The position numbers and the translations under genes are program-made. Below are positions 24,691-34,127 of a stretch of DNA of 64,000 nucleotides, piece by piece. Where the stretch lies: NCBI GenBank assembly GCA_017554325.1, contig JAFZIP010000021.1, positions 16,526 through 80,525 on the forward strand, read 5' to 3'. The DNA is from Bacteroidales bacterium (GTDB lineage: Bacteria > Bacteroidota > Bacteroidia > Bacteroidales > WCHB1-69). The notes below the pieces were generated by a model. The model was given only the letters and a program-made list of their open reading frames with translations, was not told the origin of the DNA and did not search any database. Each line of letters starts with the position of its first letter. Positions within the stretch are counted from its first letter, which is position 1.

Positions 24691-24878
24691 ACTGTAAAGG
24701 TTAGATCTGTCGGATGTCGTTCCGCCATAATAGTATTTTGTGATCAAAGTTAAACGGTGCGTTGTGGCCGTTGCGCTCAACGCGTTTTTTGATGTTCATG
24801 GTCGCCCGCCCTTCCGCCTGTTGCCAGACCTCGATTGGAACGACAGGGCATTGATAAGAAAAAATCAGAAAAAAAAAA

Positions 24879-24898
24879 GGACGTGCCTTGGCACGTCC
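24879..24898 (-). terminator. Intrinsic terminator of nadA
   Basis: GGACGTGCC/GGCACGTCC form a 9 bp stem with a 2-nt loop, followed on the minus strand by ten T residues. It lies 8 bp beyond the nadA stop. Confidence 0.85.
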
Positions 24899-24906
24899 CT
24901 TCTTTC

Positions 24907-25821
24907 TTACGACATCTCCAGCATCCGCTGTATCGGCACCAGCGCCTTCTGGCGCAGCTCCTCGTCCATCAACAATTCGGGTTCTTCGTTGAGGAGGGTG
25001 TTGTAAATCTTTTCCAGATTGTTTTTCTTCATGTTCACGCAGTCGCGCTCCGGCTGGCCGGGGTAAAGCGTGTACAAAACCTTGTCGGGGTTGCGCTTCT
25101 GCATCTCGTACAAGATGCCGCTTTCCGTTACCACGATGAACTCCTTGGCCTCGTTCTCGCCGATATAGTTGAGCATGGCGGCGGTGGAGCCGATGAAATC
25201 CACCTTCTCCAGCATCTCGCGGCGGCACTCTGGGTGCGCCACTACTAAAGCCTCAGGATGCTCGGCCTTCATCTTCTCTAACTGCTGCACTTCATAATGG
25301 TCGTGTACGCAACACGCGCCGTCCCACAACAGCATCTCGCGCCCCGTCATCCGGTTGATGTAGTCGCCCAAGTTGCCGTCGGGCACGAAGATAATCTTCT
25401 CGTCCTCGGGCAGCTGGTTGACCAGCTTCAAGGCATTGCCCGAAGTCACGATGAGGTCGGACAGCGCTTTCACGGCGGCGGAGCAGTTGACGTAGGACAA
25501 GACCTTGTAACCCGGATGTTTGGCCTTGTATTCTGCCAGTTTCTCGGCCTTGCAACTGTCGGCGAGGGAACAGCCGGCGCTCATGTCGGGCACCAGCACC
25601 TTCTTGGTCGGATTCAGAATTTTGGCAGTTTCGGCCATGAAGTGCACGCCAGCGAAGAGGATAATATCGGAATCCGTCTCGGCAGCCTTGCGCGCCAAGC
25701 CTAGGCTGTCGCCTACAAAGTCGGCTACCTCCTGCACCTCAGGCAATGTGTAATAATGCGCCAGAATGATGGCGTTCTTCTCTTTCTTTAAGGTCACGAT
25801 TTGCTGTTTCAGATTGTTCAT
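24907..25821 (-). CDS. nadA: Quinolinate synthase
   Basis: The 304-residue protein condenses iminoaspartate (from NadB) with dihydroxyacetone phosphate to quinolinate. The three [4Fe-4S] ligand cysteines are placed as in the family: MSAGCSLA (C84), the CC pair at 170-171 and ERDCVNM near 255. Substrate-binding marks are AHYYTLPEVQEVAD, YVNCSAAVKA, PDGNLGDY and HPECRREML. It is separated from nadB by 15 kb, and no nadC is in the window. An intrinsic terminator follows directly. Confidence 0.95.
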   Translation of the reverse strand: MNNLKQQIVTLKKEKNAIILAHYYTLPEVQEVADFVGDSLGLARKAAETDSDIILFAGVHFMAETAKILNPTKKVLVPDMSAGCSLADSCKAEKLAEYKAKHPGYKVLSYVNCSAAVKALSDLIVTSGNALKLVNQLPEDEKIIFVPDGNLGDYINRMTGREMLLWDGACCVHDHYEVQQLEKMKAEHPEALVVAHPECRREMLEKVDFIGSTAAMLNYIGENEAKEFIVVTESGILYEMQKRNPDKVLYTLYPGQPERDCVNMKKNNLEKIYNTLLNEEPELLMDEELRQKALVPIQRMLEMS

Positions 25822-25870
25822 GATAATGGTTTTGTGGAAAAAGACCTGAATATGGTGTTGATTTTATATA

Positions 25871-25919
25871 TTGGCTGTTGACCAAGGAAGGATAAACCTG
25901 AACAATGGTCAACAGCCAA
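25871..25919. repeat. 14 bp inverted repeat between nadA and the T9SS protein gene
   Basis: TTGGCTGTTGACCA (25871-25884) and its exact reverse complement (25906-25919) flank a 21-nt loop. It lies in the 120 bp gap between two minus-strand genes. Without a T-run it is not a clear terminator. Confidence 0.6.
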
Positions 25920-25941
25920 TGGTGGTGGGCAAAAGGCCCGT

Positions 25942-28900
25942 TTATTGTTTCACAATCTTGTGTGTGGTGACATTCTTGTCGGAGAGGATTCGGATGAAGT
26001 AGGTGCCGGATGAGAGTTGGCTCATGTCAATCTTCACCTCTTGGTCGTTGACTTTCATGCTGCGGACCATCTTGCCGCTGAGATCGAATACCGTCACTTC
26101 GTTCATGATGCTGCTATCGAGGCGGATGGTGCACTGGTCAACGGTCGGGTTCGGATAGATGGTAACATTGGCCTCATGCTCGCGGATGCCGACTGGGATG
26201 TAATGGTAAGTGGCGATTTCACTGCTGACCATACCTTCTTTCACAGCAATGGCCTTGACAGTGAACTCCATGTCCATCATGACAAAAGCATCGGGGTAAA
26301 ATGTCGAATTTTCTGTAGGGGTCGTTCCGTCCATGGTATAATAGATGGAGGCACCTTCGGTGGCACAGGTGATGGTCACGCTTACCATGTCGTTGGTGAG
26401 CGGATTTACCGTGATGACAGGAGTCTCGACAGTGTCCATCTCAACAGTGATGAACTCGATGTCGTCATTGTTTCGCGGTGCAATCTGGTAGTTGGTGTTG
26501 TAACGCAACACAAAACCTGTTACGTTGGCATTTTGCTCTGCCGGGATGGTCATGTCCAGAGTCTTGAAGACGTTGCGCACCTGCATGGTTTCACCGTTTT
26601 GCTCAATAGTCATGTTGGTGGCGGAAGAGGTGGTAAAAGTGCCGCCTTGAGTGAAGGTCACGTCTGTCAACTTCACCAACTTGGATTCCAACTGATCGTA
26701 GTTAGTGCTGATATCTGCAATGGTTGCCATGACCGGAGACACGGTGCCGCTGTTGCTGGAGGCAGCAGCGAGATCGCGAGTGGGCACGAGCTCGACGAGA
26801 CCATTGTACAGCGTGTATGTACCGCACACGCCGCCAGAGATGACATCACCTTCGGTGTAGGTGCGAGTAATAATGTCGTTGTTTTGGTTGTCGAAAATCA
26901 GCAGGCCGCCAGTGGCATCCTGGATGTAGAAGTTGGCGCCGTTCTCGAATACGAAGGTCACGTCACCTGTGATTTTGTAAACGGTGGTGTTGGTTGCGGA
27001 GTTGGCAGCCTTGAATTCGGCGATGGTGGCAACCTCTACGGGGAAGTTGTAAGTGGCAGTAGCTACGTTGCTGGCATCGTAGCCCGTCTTGAAAGCCTTG
27101 GCTTTCACGATGGTAGTGGAAGACACGGTAAACGAGGCGGTGTAGGGGGTGGAATTCATTGTCGGTTCATTGCCGTCGGTGGTGTAATAAATGGAAGCAC
27201 CTTCGGTGGCGCAGGTGATGTGCACTTGTACCGGGTCATAGACAAAACCGCCGTTCGGGCTGATGACTGGAGTTTCTACGATGTCATGCACAACACCGGG
27301 AATACCGTAAACCACTACACTGTCGATGATGAACTGGGAGTTGCCACTGGTGGGCACCGTTTCCGGATTTGCCATGGTGAAGCGAAGTCTCACTGATGCG
27401 AATTCGCCAGTTTCGCTTACCACGAAGGTGTAGTTTTCAGGAGTGCTGGTCAGGGCGATGGTGTCGCCAGCAATGTAGTTGGCACCGCCATCAATGGAGT
27501 AAGAAACAGCCACTTTGTAGTTGTTGGTGCTCTTGGCCTGGAAGGTCACACGGGTGACATCGTTCAGATCGAAGTTGGTGAACGTGTAGCCAAGGTGTCC
27601 GAGGTGAGGAGATGTAGAACTGTGATAGGTGCGCATCTGGATGTCTTGAGCGCCCGAAATGACGGAGTTGGTTGAGACAATACCGTGATATACGCCCCAT
27701 TGTTGAGCAGCGGGACCATAATAGACCACATCGTCATTTTGGTAGTTGCTTTGGTTGCTGGGGGCAATGAAATCTTCGGAAGCCTCGAATCCGGTTGTAT
27801 AGATGATGCTATCATTGAATATCGGTGTCGGCGGAACAGGTGCTGTTACGGTGTAGGTGGCAGTGGCTAACTCGCTGTTGTCCCAGCCGTTCAGGATAGC
27901 GATGGCCTTGATGGTGTGGTCGCCGACTGTGTTCAGCAAAATAGGTGTGCTGTAAAGCGTGGCATTGGCATCTGGCGTAGCACCATCGGTAGTGTAGTAA
28001 ATGGCGGCGTTGGCGTTGGCGCACGCGATGGCCACTTCAATCAAAGTGTCGGTGGCTCCGGAGGCCGGTGTGAAGGTCGGCGTAGGCAGGGTCAAGGTGG
28101 CGGAAAGGCTCACTTGAGCGCTCAGCGTGTCGCCCGTGATGGTGATGATGCCCGTGGCTGGCTCAGTGCCGTTGAAGGTCACGGTCACGGTGCTGTTGCC
28201 GTTGGTCAGTGTGTCGTTCGACAGGGCGAAGTGTGTGTCACTGCATGTCAGCACGATGGGGCCATTGATGTATGCGGCACTTACCGTGATGTTGTTAGTG
28301 AGCGTTGTGCTGTTGAAGGTCAGCGTAGTGGGGGTGACCGTCAGGATGGCGTCGTTCACGATGGTGTAAGTGGCCTCTACGGTTTGAGAAGCGTGCCAGT
28401 TGGCCTTGAATGCCTTGGCCTTGATGGTGGTCGTGGCTGTTAAGGTAATAGCGCTTTCGTAGAGTGTGGAGGCCTCTGTCGGCTCAGTGCCGTCGGTGGT
28501 GTAGCGGATGGCGGCAGCTGTGTCGGAGCAGGTAATGCTCACAGATACGTTATCAGTGAATACACCGCTGGCAGGTGCTAGAGTGGGTGCTGCCACGGTG
28601 GGTGTGTCAATCACGATGATGGCGCTGGCAACTTCGCTGTTGGCGTAGTTGGCCTTCATGGCGATGGCTTTCACCGTGCAGGAAGTGGTAACATCGAACG
28701 GAGCACTGTAAGTGGCAGAGCTCTCGTTAGGTGTGCTGCCATCGGTGGTGTAGTGAATGGTAGCGCCATTCTCTGCGGTAATAGTCACATTGGCGGTGAA
28801 ATAATAGCTGTTGGCAGCCTCGGCTGCATCGCCGGTAACCGTGATGGTCGGGGTGGCCAGCGTGGGCGCAACGACTGTGAAAGTGGTGGTTGCTGTCACC

Positions 28901-30756
28901 GGTGTGGTCAGCGGCAGGGAGTCCAGTCCTACTAAAGAAACGGTTGCTGAGAATGTGCCGGCCGGCAGCGGGGAGAACACATAGCTCTGGAACATAGCCC
29001 ATGTGGTTGCATTCAGATATGCCGGATTGCTCAAGCCTGCCAGGGTGAGGAGGTTGGATTCAATCTTCAGCAGACCATCCGTGCCTAAAGTGAAATTCTG
29101 AATGTTTAAGTTGATGCTCAATGTGTCCAAAGTCGAGTAGTTTGCACCGTTGGCAGGGGAGAGGATGCTGAGGGTGGGCTGTGGAATGCTAGTATGTAAA
29201 TCAGCATTGGCTCTGGGTGCAATTTCGTAGGTGACTGTGCCAGAGGTGTTGTTTACATATTGCAAGGCTACACCTGTAATGTTGAATGTTTCACCGACAG
29301 TAATGGAGGTGTCAAGCGTGGCGAAAGCATTGTAGAGCGTTATCGTATCATTGCCTTGTGTGAATCGGATGTTGGTTCCGGAAGTGCCGGGAGTATAGGT
29401 GGCACCTTCCAGGAATGTGACATTTCCAATATTAACCAGGTTGCATGCATATTGCTCAAAATTGGATAAGAGTTGGCCCGCGGTGACGTTTACGGCGGTA
29501 ACGGTGCCTCCGGGAACGACAGTGAGAGTTCCTTGCGGTATTAACTCAGGCAAGTTTTGGTAGGTGGCGTAGGTGCCCATAAGAGTTCCTTGGAAAACAT
29601 CACCTGTTTGGAAGTTAAGACTGTTGCCAGACTCATACAAAACCAATCCGCCAGTGGCATCTTGAAGATAAAGATTGTTATGTCCCTTTTGCGCGATTAC
29701 AGTTACATCACCTGTGATACGGTAAGTTGGTGTGTCGTCAGCGGCGCCTGCTGCCTTGAAGGCTGCAATGTTGGCAACGGGGGTGGGGAAAGTATAAGTG
29801 GCCGTTGATACAGCACTGGCTTCAAAACCGGTGGCGTATGCAATAGCCTTCACAGTGGTGGTCTGTGTCAGGGTGATGGCTGTGGTGTAAGGGGTTGAAG
29901 TGGAACTGGGAGTTGTGCCGTCAAGAGTGTAGTAAATGCTGGCATTGGGCGTGGAAGAAGAAAGGGTGATGCTCACGTTGTCGGTGGACACCAATCCGCC
30001 AGGAACACTGAAAACGGGTGCGGCGGCCTGGTTGGTGTTGGCGGCGGCTACGGCGTTAGCCCATGTGGTGGCCACGCGGATGCCGTCCACGGTGATGTCC
30101 TGGTTGTTGTTGTATTGGCGCAGACAGACAAATCCTGCCGTGTTGGTGGTTGAGGTTGCCGATGTGACAAAACCGGAGGTGGGTTGAGAAGTCGGGAATT
30201 GATCGAAAACGTATAACTTGCTATAGCCTGTGGCGTAATCGTGCTCAATAACACCGAGATAGGTGGTGCCAGGCGTTACAGCCAAAGTGTTGTTGGAAGG
30301 GAATGTGCCGTTTTGGGCTATGCCTACGGCTGTGCCATTGCCGTTGACAAAAACGCGGGCTGAAAATTTGCTGGTACTGCAGGCGCCGTTGGTGTCAGGT
30401 TCTGACAAGTGCAAGAAGTAACCTTGAGAGTTGGATGACCCTGTTTTGAACATGAAAGCCACATAGATTACTCCAGAAGTCACGGGTGCAAATCCTTTGT
30501 TCACATCCTGATAATTGTTGTTGACCAAGGCAGCTCCGCCAATGCCGCTACCGGCATAGCCGTTGAAAGCCAGGCCTTCACCAACTAGAATGGGGTTGTC
30601 TAAGCTGGTGCCGGTGATATTCCATCCGTTGGAAACTAAAGTGGTTCCGACTGTGTAGTCGAAGTCTTCAACAAGGAGTGCCTGCGCAAAAGCGCCCATG
30701 CTGAATACAGTGCAACACAATATCAGCATGATCCGAAAGAATAATGTCTTTTTCAT
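25942..30756 (-). CDS. Giant secreted T9SS protein with chitobiase-like repeats
   Basis: The 1604-residue protein has a signal peptide ending at FAQ (~25) and a T9SS type A sorting domain at the end (YPNPTVDQCTIRL ... MSQLSSGTYFIRI ... KIVKQ). After an N-terminal jelly-roll-like domain (~26-235) it has six CHB_HEX_C-like beta-sandwich units, each with a signature like YYTTDGTTP, spread as one, three, one and one, and broken up by other domains. Two OB-like modules (IAAFKAAG ... YLQDATGGLVLYE and IAEFKAAN ... YIQDATGGLLIFD) and a lamin-tail/jelly-roll-like domain near 1000 (VTRVTFQAKSTNNYKVAVSYSIDGG) also occur. No catalytic domain was recognised, so it is probably a surface adhesin or carbohydrate-binding scaffold. 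DNA repeats within it may cause recombination. Confidence 0.85.
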   Translation of the reverse strand: MKKTLFFRIMLILCCTVFSMGAFAQALLVEDFDYTVGTTLVSNGWNITGTSLDNPILVGEGLAFNGYAGSGIGGAALVNNNYQDVNKGFAPVTSGVIYVAFMFKTGSSNSQGYFLHLSEPDTNGACSTSKFSARVFVNGNGTAVGIAQNGTFPSNNTLAVTPGTTYLGVIEHDYATGYSKLYVFDQFPTSQPTSGFVTSATSTTNTAGFVCLRQYNNNQDITVDGIRVATTWANAVAAANTNQAAAPVFSVPGGLVSTDNVSITLSSSTPNASIYYTLDGTTPSSTSTPYTTAITLTQTTTVKAIAYATGFEASAVSTATYTFPTPVANIAAFKAAGAADDTPTYRITGDVTVIAQKGHNNLYLQDATGGLVLYESGNSLNFQTGDVFQGTLMGTYATYQNLPELIPQGTLTVVPGGTVTAVNVTAGQLLSNFEQYACNLVNIGNVTFLEGATYTPGTSGTNIRFTQGNDTITLYNAFATLDTSITVGETFNITGVALQYVNNTSGTVTYEIAPRANADLHTSIPQPTLSILSPANGANYSTLDTLSINLNIQNFTLGTDGLLKIESNLLTLAGLSNPAYLNATTWAMFQSYVFSPLPAGTFSATVSLVGLDSLPLTTPVTATTTFTVVAPTLATPTITVTGDAAEAANSYYFTANVTITAENGATIHYTTDGSTPNESSATYSAPFDVTTSCTVKAIAMKANYANSEVASAIIVIDTPTVAAPTLAPASGVFTDNVSVSITCSDTAAAIRYTTDGTEPTEASTLYESAITLTATTTIKAKAFKANWHASQTVEATYTIVNDAILTVTPTTLTFNSTTLTNNITVSAAYINGPIVLTCSDTHFALSNDTLTNGNSTVTVTFNGTEPATGIITITGDTLSAQVSLSATLTLPTPTFTPASGATDTLIEVAIACANANAAIYYTTDGATPDANATLYSTPILLNTVGDHTIKAIAILNGWDNSELATATYTVTAPVPPTPIFNDSIIYTTGFEASEDFIAPSNQSNYQNDDVVYYGPAAQQWGVYHGIVSTNSVISGAQDIQMRTYHSSTSPHLGHLGYTFTNFDLNDVTRVTFQAKSTNNYKVAVSYSIDGGANYIAGDTIALTSTPENYTFVVSETGEFASVRLRFTMANPETVPTSGNSQFIIDSVVVYGIPGVVHDIVETPVISPNGGFVYDPVQVHITCATEGASIYYTTDGNEPTMNSTPYTASFTVSSTTIVKAKAFKTGYDASNVATATYNFPVEVATIAEFKAANSATNTTVYKITGDVTFVFENGANFYIQDATGGLLIFDNQNNDIITRTYTEGDVISGGVCGTYTLYNGLVELVPTRDLAAASSNSGTVSPVMATIADISTNYDQLESKLVKLTDVTFTQGGTFTTSSATNMTIEQNGETMQVRNVFKTLDMTIPAEQNANVTGFVLRYNTNYQIAPRNNDDIEFITVEMDTVETPVITVNPLTNDMVSVTITCATEGASIYYTMDGTTPTENSTFYPDAFVMMDMEFTVKAIAVKEGMVSSEIATYHYIPVGIREHEANVTIYPNPTVDQCTIRLDSSIMNEVTVFDLSGKMVRSMKVNDQEVKIDMSQLSSGTYFIRILSDKNVTTHKIVKQ

Positions 30757-30829
30757 ATTGTTGTATTTTTTAATGTATAATTATGATCTATTGTAACTCT
30801 CAATTCTCAATTATTAATTCTATATTACT

Positions 30830-30987
30830 ACCCCGGCCTCCGGCCACCCGTTGCAGGCAAGCCTGCTTTTCCTCTTCGCTCGGCATAGCAAAAGCAAGCT
30901 TTTCCTCTGCCCTCGCTCATTCGTCAAATCTAAAATAGAAGGGGATTTTTTATCTCTAAACTCTAAACTCTAAACTCTAAACTCTAC
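30830..30987. repeat. Repetitive spacer with CTCGGCATAGC-type block and CTCTAAA heptamers
   Basis: CCGGCCTCCGG, then GGCAAGCCTGC and a pair of related phrases (GCTTTTCCTCTTCGCTCGGCA, AGCTTTTCCTCTGCCCTCGCT), end with five CTCTAAA-type units (~30951-30987) that reach the stop of the ABC permease gene. It separates the T9SS gene from the ABC operon. Confidence 0.6.
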
Positions 30988-32195
30988 TTGCTCGCCTCCC
31001 TATAACTCACCACCGCTCCTGTGTTGATAATCACCGCCATGACGGACAAGACGATAGTCTCGGTCATGACACTCTCAAACGCACTTCCCTTCAATATGAT
31101 TTTCTTGATGACTTCTATGTAGAATGACATGGGATTCAGATAGTTGATCTTGTGCGCCCATCCCGGCATGCCTTCCGTGGGCGTGAACACGCCGCTCAAC
31201 AGCACGAATACGATGAACAGAAACAACACGATGAACATGGACTGCAACTGGTTCTCAGAAACACTGGAGATGAAGAAACCCAATCCCAACATCACGAACA
31301 GATAAATGGCGGTAATGCCCAACAGCAACGGGAGACTGCCCTGTACGGAGATGCCGAAGATGAACTTCATGATGATGAGACCTGCGCCGAACTCGGCCAT
31401 GCCTAATAGCCAGAAAGGAATCATCTTGCCTAGCAGGAATTGCCACTTCCGGATAGGCGTGACGTTCACCTGCTCGATGGTGCCGATTTCTTTCTCGCGC
31501 ACAAGGTTCAGGGCTGTGACGTAACAGCCGATGAGGGTTACCAGGATGACGAGGATGCCCGGCACGATGAGGTTCTTGTAGTTCATCTGCTCGTTGTACC
31601 AGTAGATGTTGGAGATGTTGACCTTGGCTGCGTTGGTAGTGCGGATGGGAGCTGATGGAACGGCTGCCGCCTGACGTTGGCCTTGCTTCTGCTGCGCTGC
31701 CGTCTCGTTGGCGGAAGAGATGGCAGCCTGCATATTGGCAGGCGTGTGCATGGCGGCGAAATCCTGCATGTAGCCGCCGATAATCTCCTGAACGTACCCC
31801 GTGCCTATGCCCGCCTTCACGCTGTTGATGGCGTTGGCGGTGACCGCTATCTGGGTGTTCTCGTTGTTGTATAGATTGTTTTCGAAATTGATAGGAATCT
31901 CGATCAGCAAGTCTATTTGGTCATGTTTCATCATCTCATCAGCCTCCTCTTTATTGTCTAACAAGCCCTTGGATACGAATATCTCGGATGAATTGAAACT
32001 GTGGATGATGTCTTTGGATATCTGCGAACGGTCATTGTCGATGAAAGCGATGTTCAGCACCTTGATTTCATAGTCGGCGCAGAAGGGGAAAATCATGAAT
32101 TCCACCAACGGGGCCACCACAAGGATGCTCAATAGCAGGGGATTCCGGAATACCTGCAGAAATTCTTTCTTTATCAATATCAATATCGTCCGCAT
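30984..32195 (-). CDS. ABC-2 type permease (YbhR/YbhS-like), second
   Basis: The 403-residue protein has one N-terminal membrane segment, a large periplasmic loop (~45-215, with a Q/A-rich linker) and five membrane helices in the C-terminal half, the ABC2_membrane_3 layout. The conserved phrase LNLVREKEIGTIEQVNVTPIRKWQFLLGKMIPF marks this family. It starts 2 bp after the upstream permease gene and is the last gene of a five-gene exporter operon. It would form a heterodimeric pore with the other permease. Confidence 0.9.
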   Translation of the reverse strand: MRTILILIKKEFLQVFRNPLLLSILVVAPLVEFMIFPFCADYEIKVLNIAFIDNDRSQISKDIIHSFNSSEIFVSKGLLDNKEEADEMMKHDQIDLLIEIPINFENNLYNNENTQIAVTANAINSVKAGIGTGYVQEIIGGYMQDFAAMHTPANMQAAISSANETAAQQKQGQRQAAAVPSAPIRTTNAAKVNISNIYWYNEQMNYKNLIVPGILVILVTLIGCYVTALNLVREKEIGTIEQVNVTPIRKWQFLLGKMIPFWLLGMAEFGAGLIIMKFIFGISVQGSLPLLLGITAIYLFVMLGLGFFISSVSENQLQSMFIVLFLFIVFVLLSGVFTPTEGMPGWAHKINYLNPMSFYIEVIKKIILKGSAFESVMTETIVLSVMAVIINTGAVVSYREASK

Positions 32196-32197
32196 GG

Positions 32198-33301
32198 CTA
32201 ATTCCTTTTATCTAAACGTGAAAGACTGAAAATGATGAAAACCACGGCCATCACAAAGAGGATGAGCAGGTACAACCAGATGTCGAAGAATCCGGAACCT
32301 TTGATCATCACGTCTTTGATAGCCAGGATGAACCATTTGGCCGGGAATATGTTGGCCAGCACTTGGAATACCATCGGCATGCTGTTCAGCGGGAACAGGA
32401 ATCCCGACAGCAGCACGGTGGGCAGGAACAAGCCCATCATCGTGATCATCATGGCATCCACCTGCGTGCGGCTGATAGAGGAGATGAGCATACCGAAGGA
32501 GGCTGCCGTGAGCATGAAGATGATGCACAGGAACAGCAACATCAACAGACTGCCGTTGATGGGCATCTTGAACACGGTGACGCTGATGACCAGAATGGCG
32601 ATGGTGCTAATGAAGGAGATAATCATGTAGGGGATAACCTTCCCGACGATGATGTAGATCTTCTTCACCGGCGTGATAAGCAGCATACGCATGGTGCCCG
32701 TCTCTTTCTCGCGCGCCAGCGTGATGGAACTCAACAGGGCGGTTACCAGCACCATGATCAAGGTGATGATGCCTGGCACGAACATATAGACACTGTTGGA
32801 CTCGGGGTTGTAGAGCATCTTGACGGTGATGTCAAACGCGCTGCCCCGAGAACTGTTGTCGTTGTAGTCGGCGGTGTATCTTTGCACCACGGCCCGCACG
32901 TAGTTGTTCAGGATGGAGGCTACATTCAGGTCGGAGACATCATTGATGACCTGCAGCGTGGCATTCCCTTCCTTGGAAAGGTTTTCCTCGAAGTTGGGCG
33001 GAATGATAATCGCCAGTTTGATACCCTTGTTCTTGAAGTCGTCGTCAATCTCCAATTCGTTGTGAGGGTAGGAGACCACCTGGAAATAGCCGGAAGCCGA
33101 CAACTGGTTGACCAGAGTCTTGGATTGCGTGTCTTTCGACTGATCCAGAACGGAGATCTTTGCGTTGCGGATGTCGGTGCTGATGGTGAAGCCGAAGAGG
33201 AGCACTAAGGCAATGGGCATGGCGAGCACCAGGGCCAGGGTGATGGTGTCCCGGAAGATGTGGATGAACTCCTTTTTCAATATCATTCTCAGCTCTTTCA
33301 T
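32198..33301 (-). CDS. ABC-2 type permease (YbhR/YbhS-like), first
   Basis: The 367-residue protein has the same layout as the next gene: N-terminal membrane helix, periplasmic domain (~45-170), and five C-terminal helices with ITLAREKETGTMRMLLITPVKKIYIIVGKVIPY. It opens MKELRMILKKEFIHIFRDT, the usual amphipathic start. It lies 9 bp downstream of the second ATPase gene. Confidence 0.9.
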   Translation of the reverse strand: MKELRMILKKEFIHIFRDTITLALVLAMPIALVLLFGFTISTDIRNAKISVLDQSKDTQSKTLVNQLSASGYFQVVSYPHNELEIDDDFKNKGIKLAIIIPPNFEENLSKEGNATLQVINDVSDLNVASILNNYVRAVVQRYTADYNDNSSRGSAFDITVKMLYNPESNSVYMFVPGIITLIMVLVTALLSSITLAREKETGTMRMLLITPVKKIYIIVGKVIPYMIISFISTIAILVISVTVFKMPINGSLLMLLFLCIIFMLTAASFGMLISSISRTQVDAMMITMMGLFLPTVLLSGFLFPLNSMPMVFQVLANIFPAKWFILAIKDVMIKGSGFFDIWLYLLILFVMAVVFIIFSLSRLDKRN

Positions 33302-33310
33302 CTCCGTCTT

Positions 33311-34030
33311 CTATCTTTTTACAAATTTGACAAATACATCGTTGATGGTGTTCACCTCCATCTTCTTTTTCAGTTCGTCGGGTGTGCCGATAAGCTTGAT
33401 CTGTCCCTCGGACATGATGGAAATGCGGTTGCAATACTCCGCTTCGTCCATGTAGTGGGTGGTGACCAATATGGTGACGCCCTTGGAGGCAGCCAAGTAG
33501 ATAAGCTTCCAGAACTCACGGCGCACGATGGGATCCACGCCGGAAGTTGGCTCGTCCAGGAACACGATCTTGGGCCGGTGCAGGATGGCCGTGGCAAATG
33601 CTAACTTCTGCTTCCATCCCAGCGGGATAGAGTCCACCAATGTGTCGGCCTGTTTCTCCATGTCCAACTCGCGCAAACTGTTCATGATCCTATCTTTCAG
33701 CTCTTTGCGCGGTATCTTGTAGATGGTGCCGAACAGTTGCATGTTCTCGAAGACGGTCAAGTCCCCATACAGCGAGAACTTCTGGCTCATGTAGCCGATG
33801 TTGCGCTTGATGAGCTTCGACTGTGTCCGTATATCAAACCCCGCAATCATGGCCGTGCCCGACGTGGGCAGCAGCAGGCCGCTCATCATCTTGATGGCAG
33901 TGGTCTTGCCCGCACCGTTGGCCCCTAAAAAACCGAAAATCTCCCCTTCGTTCACCTGGAAACTGATGTGATCCACTGCGGTGAACGTGCCGAATTGCTT
34001 GGTCAGTTGGTTGGCTTCGATGCTGAACAT
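33311..34030 (-). CDS. ABC transporter ATP-binding protein, second
   Basis: The 239-residue ATPase has Walker A GANGAGKTT (~35-43), Walker B IVFLDEPTSGVD and the H-loop TTHYMDE. The ABC signature is altered: IPLGWKQKL stands where LSGGxxQ is expected. In the partner ATPase the signature is intact (LSGGMKQKL). In heterodimeric ABC exporters one composite site often degenerates this way. In E. coli YbhF both halves are fused in one chain; here they are separate genes. Confidence 0.9.
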   Translation of the reverse strand: MFSIEANQLTKQFGTFTAVDHISFQVNEGEIFGFLGANGAGKTTAIKMMSGLLLPTSGTAMIAGFDIRTQSKLIKRNIGYMSQKFSLYGDLTVFENMQLFGTIYKIPRKELKDRIMNSLRELDMEKQADTLVDSIPLGWKQKLAFATAILHRPKIVFLDEPTSGVDPIVRREFWKLIYLAASKGVTILVTTHYMDEAEYCNRISIMSEGQIKLIGTPDELKKKMEVNTINDVFVKFVKR

Positions 34031-34127
34031 GGGGTAAAAGGGGTGAAAGGGGTTAAAAGGGTGAATGAGGTTAATGAGGTGAATGGGGAATAGGGGTGTT
34101 AGGAGTTAGGAGTGAGATTATCAATTC
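34031..34127. other. Purine-rich low-complexity spacer inside the ABC operon
   Basis: The 97 bp between the two ATPase genes is G/A-rich, built from repeated GGGGTGAAAGGGG and GAATGAGGTTAATGAGG phrases. No terminator or promoter box was seen, so the operon probably reads through. Confidence 0.5.

Noticed and set aside
26017..27396. 459-codon plus-strand ORF inside the T9SS protein gene
   Set aside because: It is antisense to the repetitive chitobiase-like region, and its apparent repeats are those of the sense gene.
30951..30987. CRISPR-like or telomere-like array
   Set aside because: Units are 7 bp with no spacers, no cas genes are near, and the arrays are internal to the chromosome.
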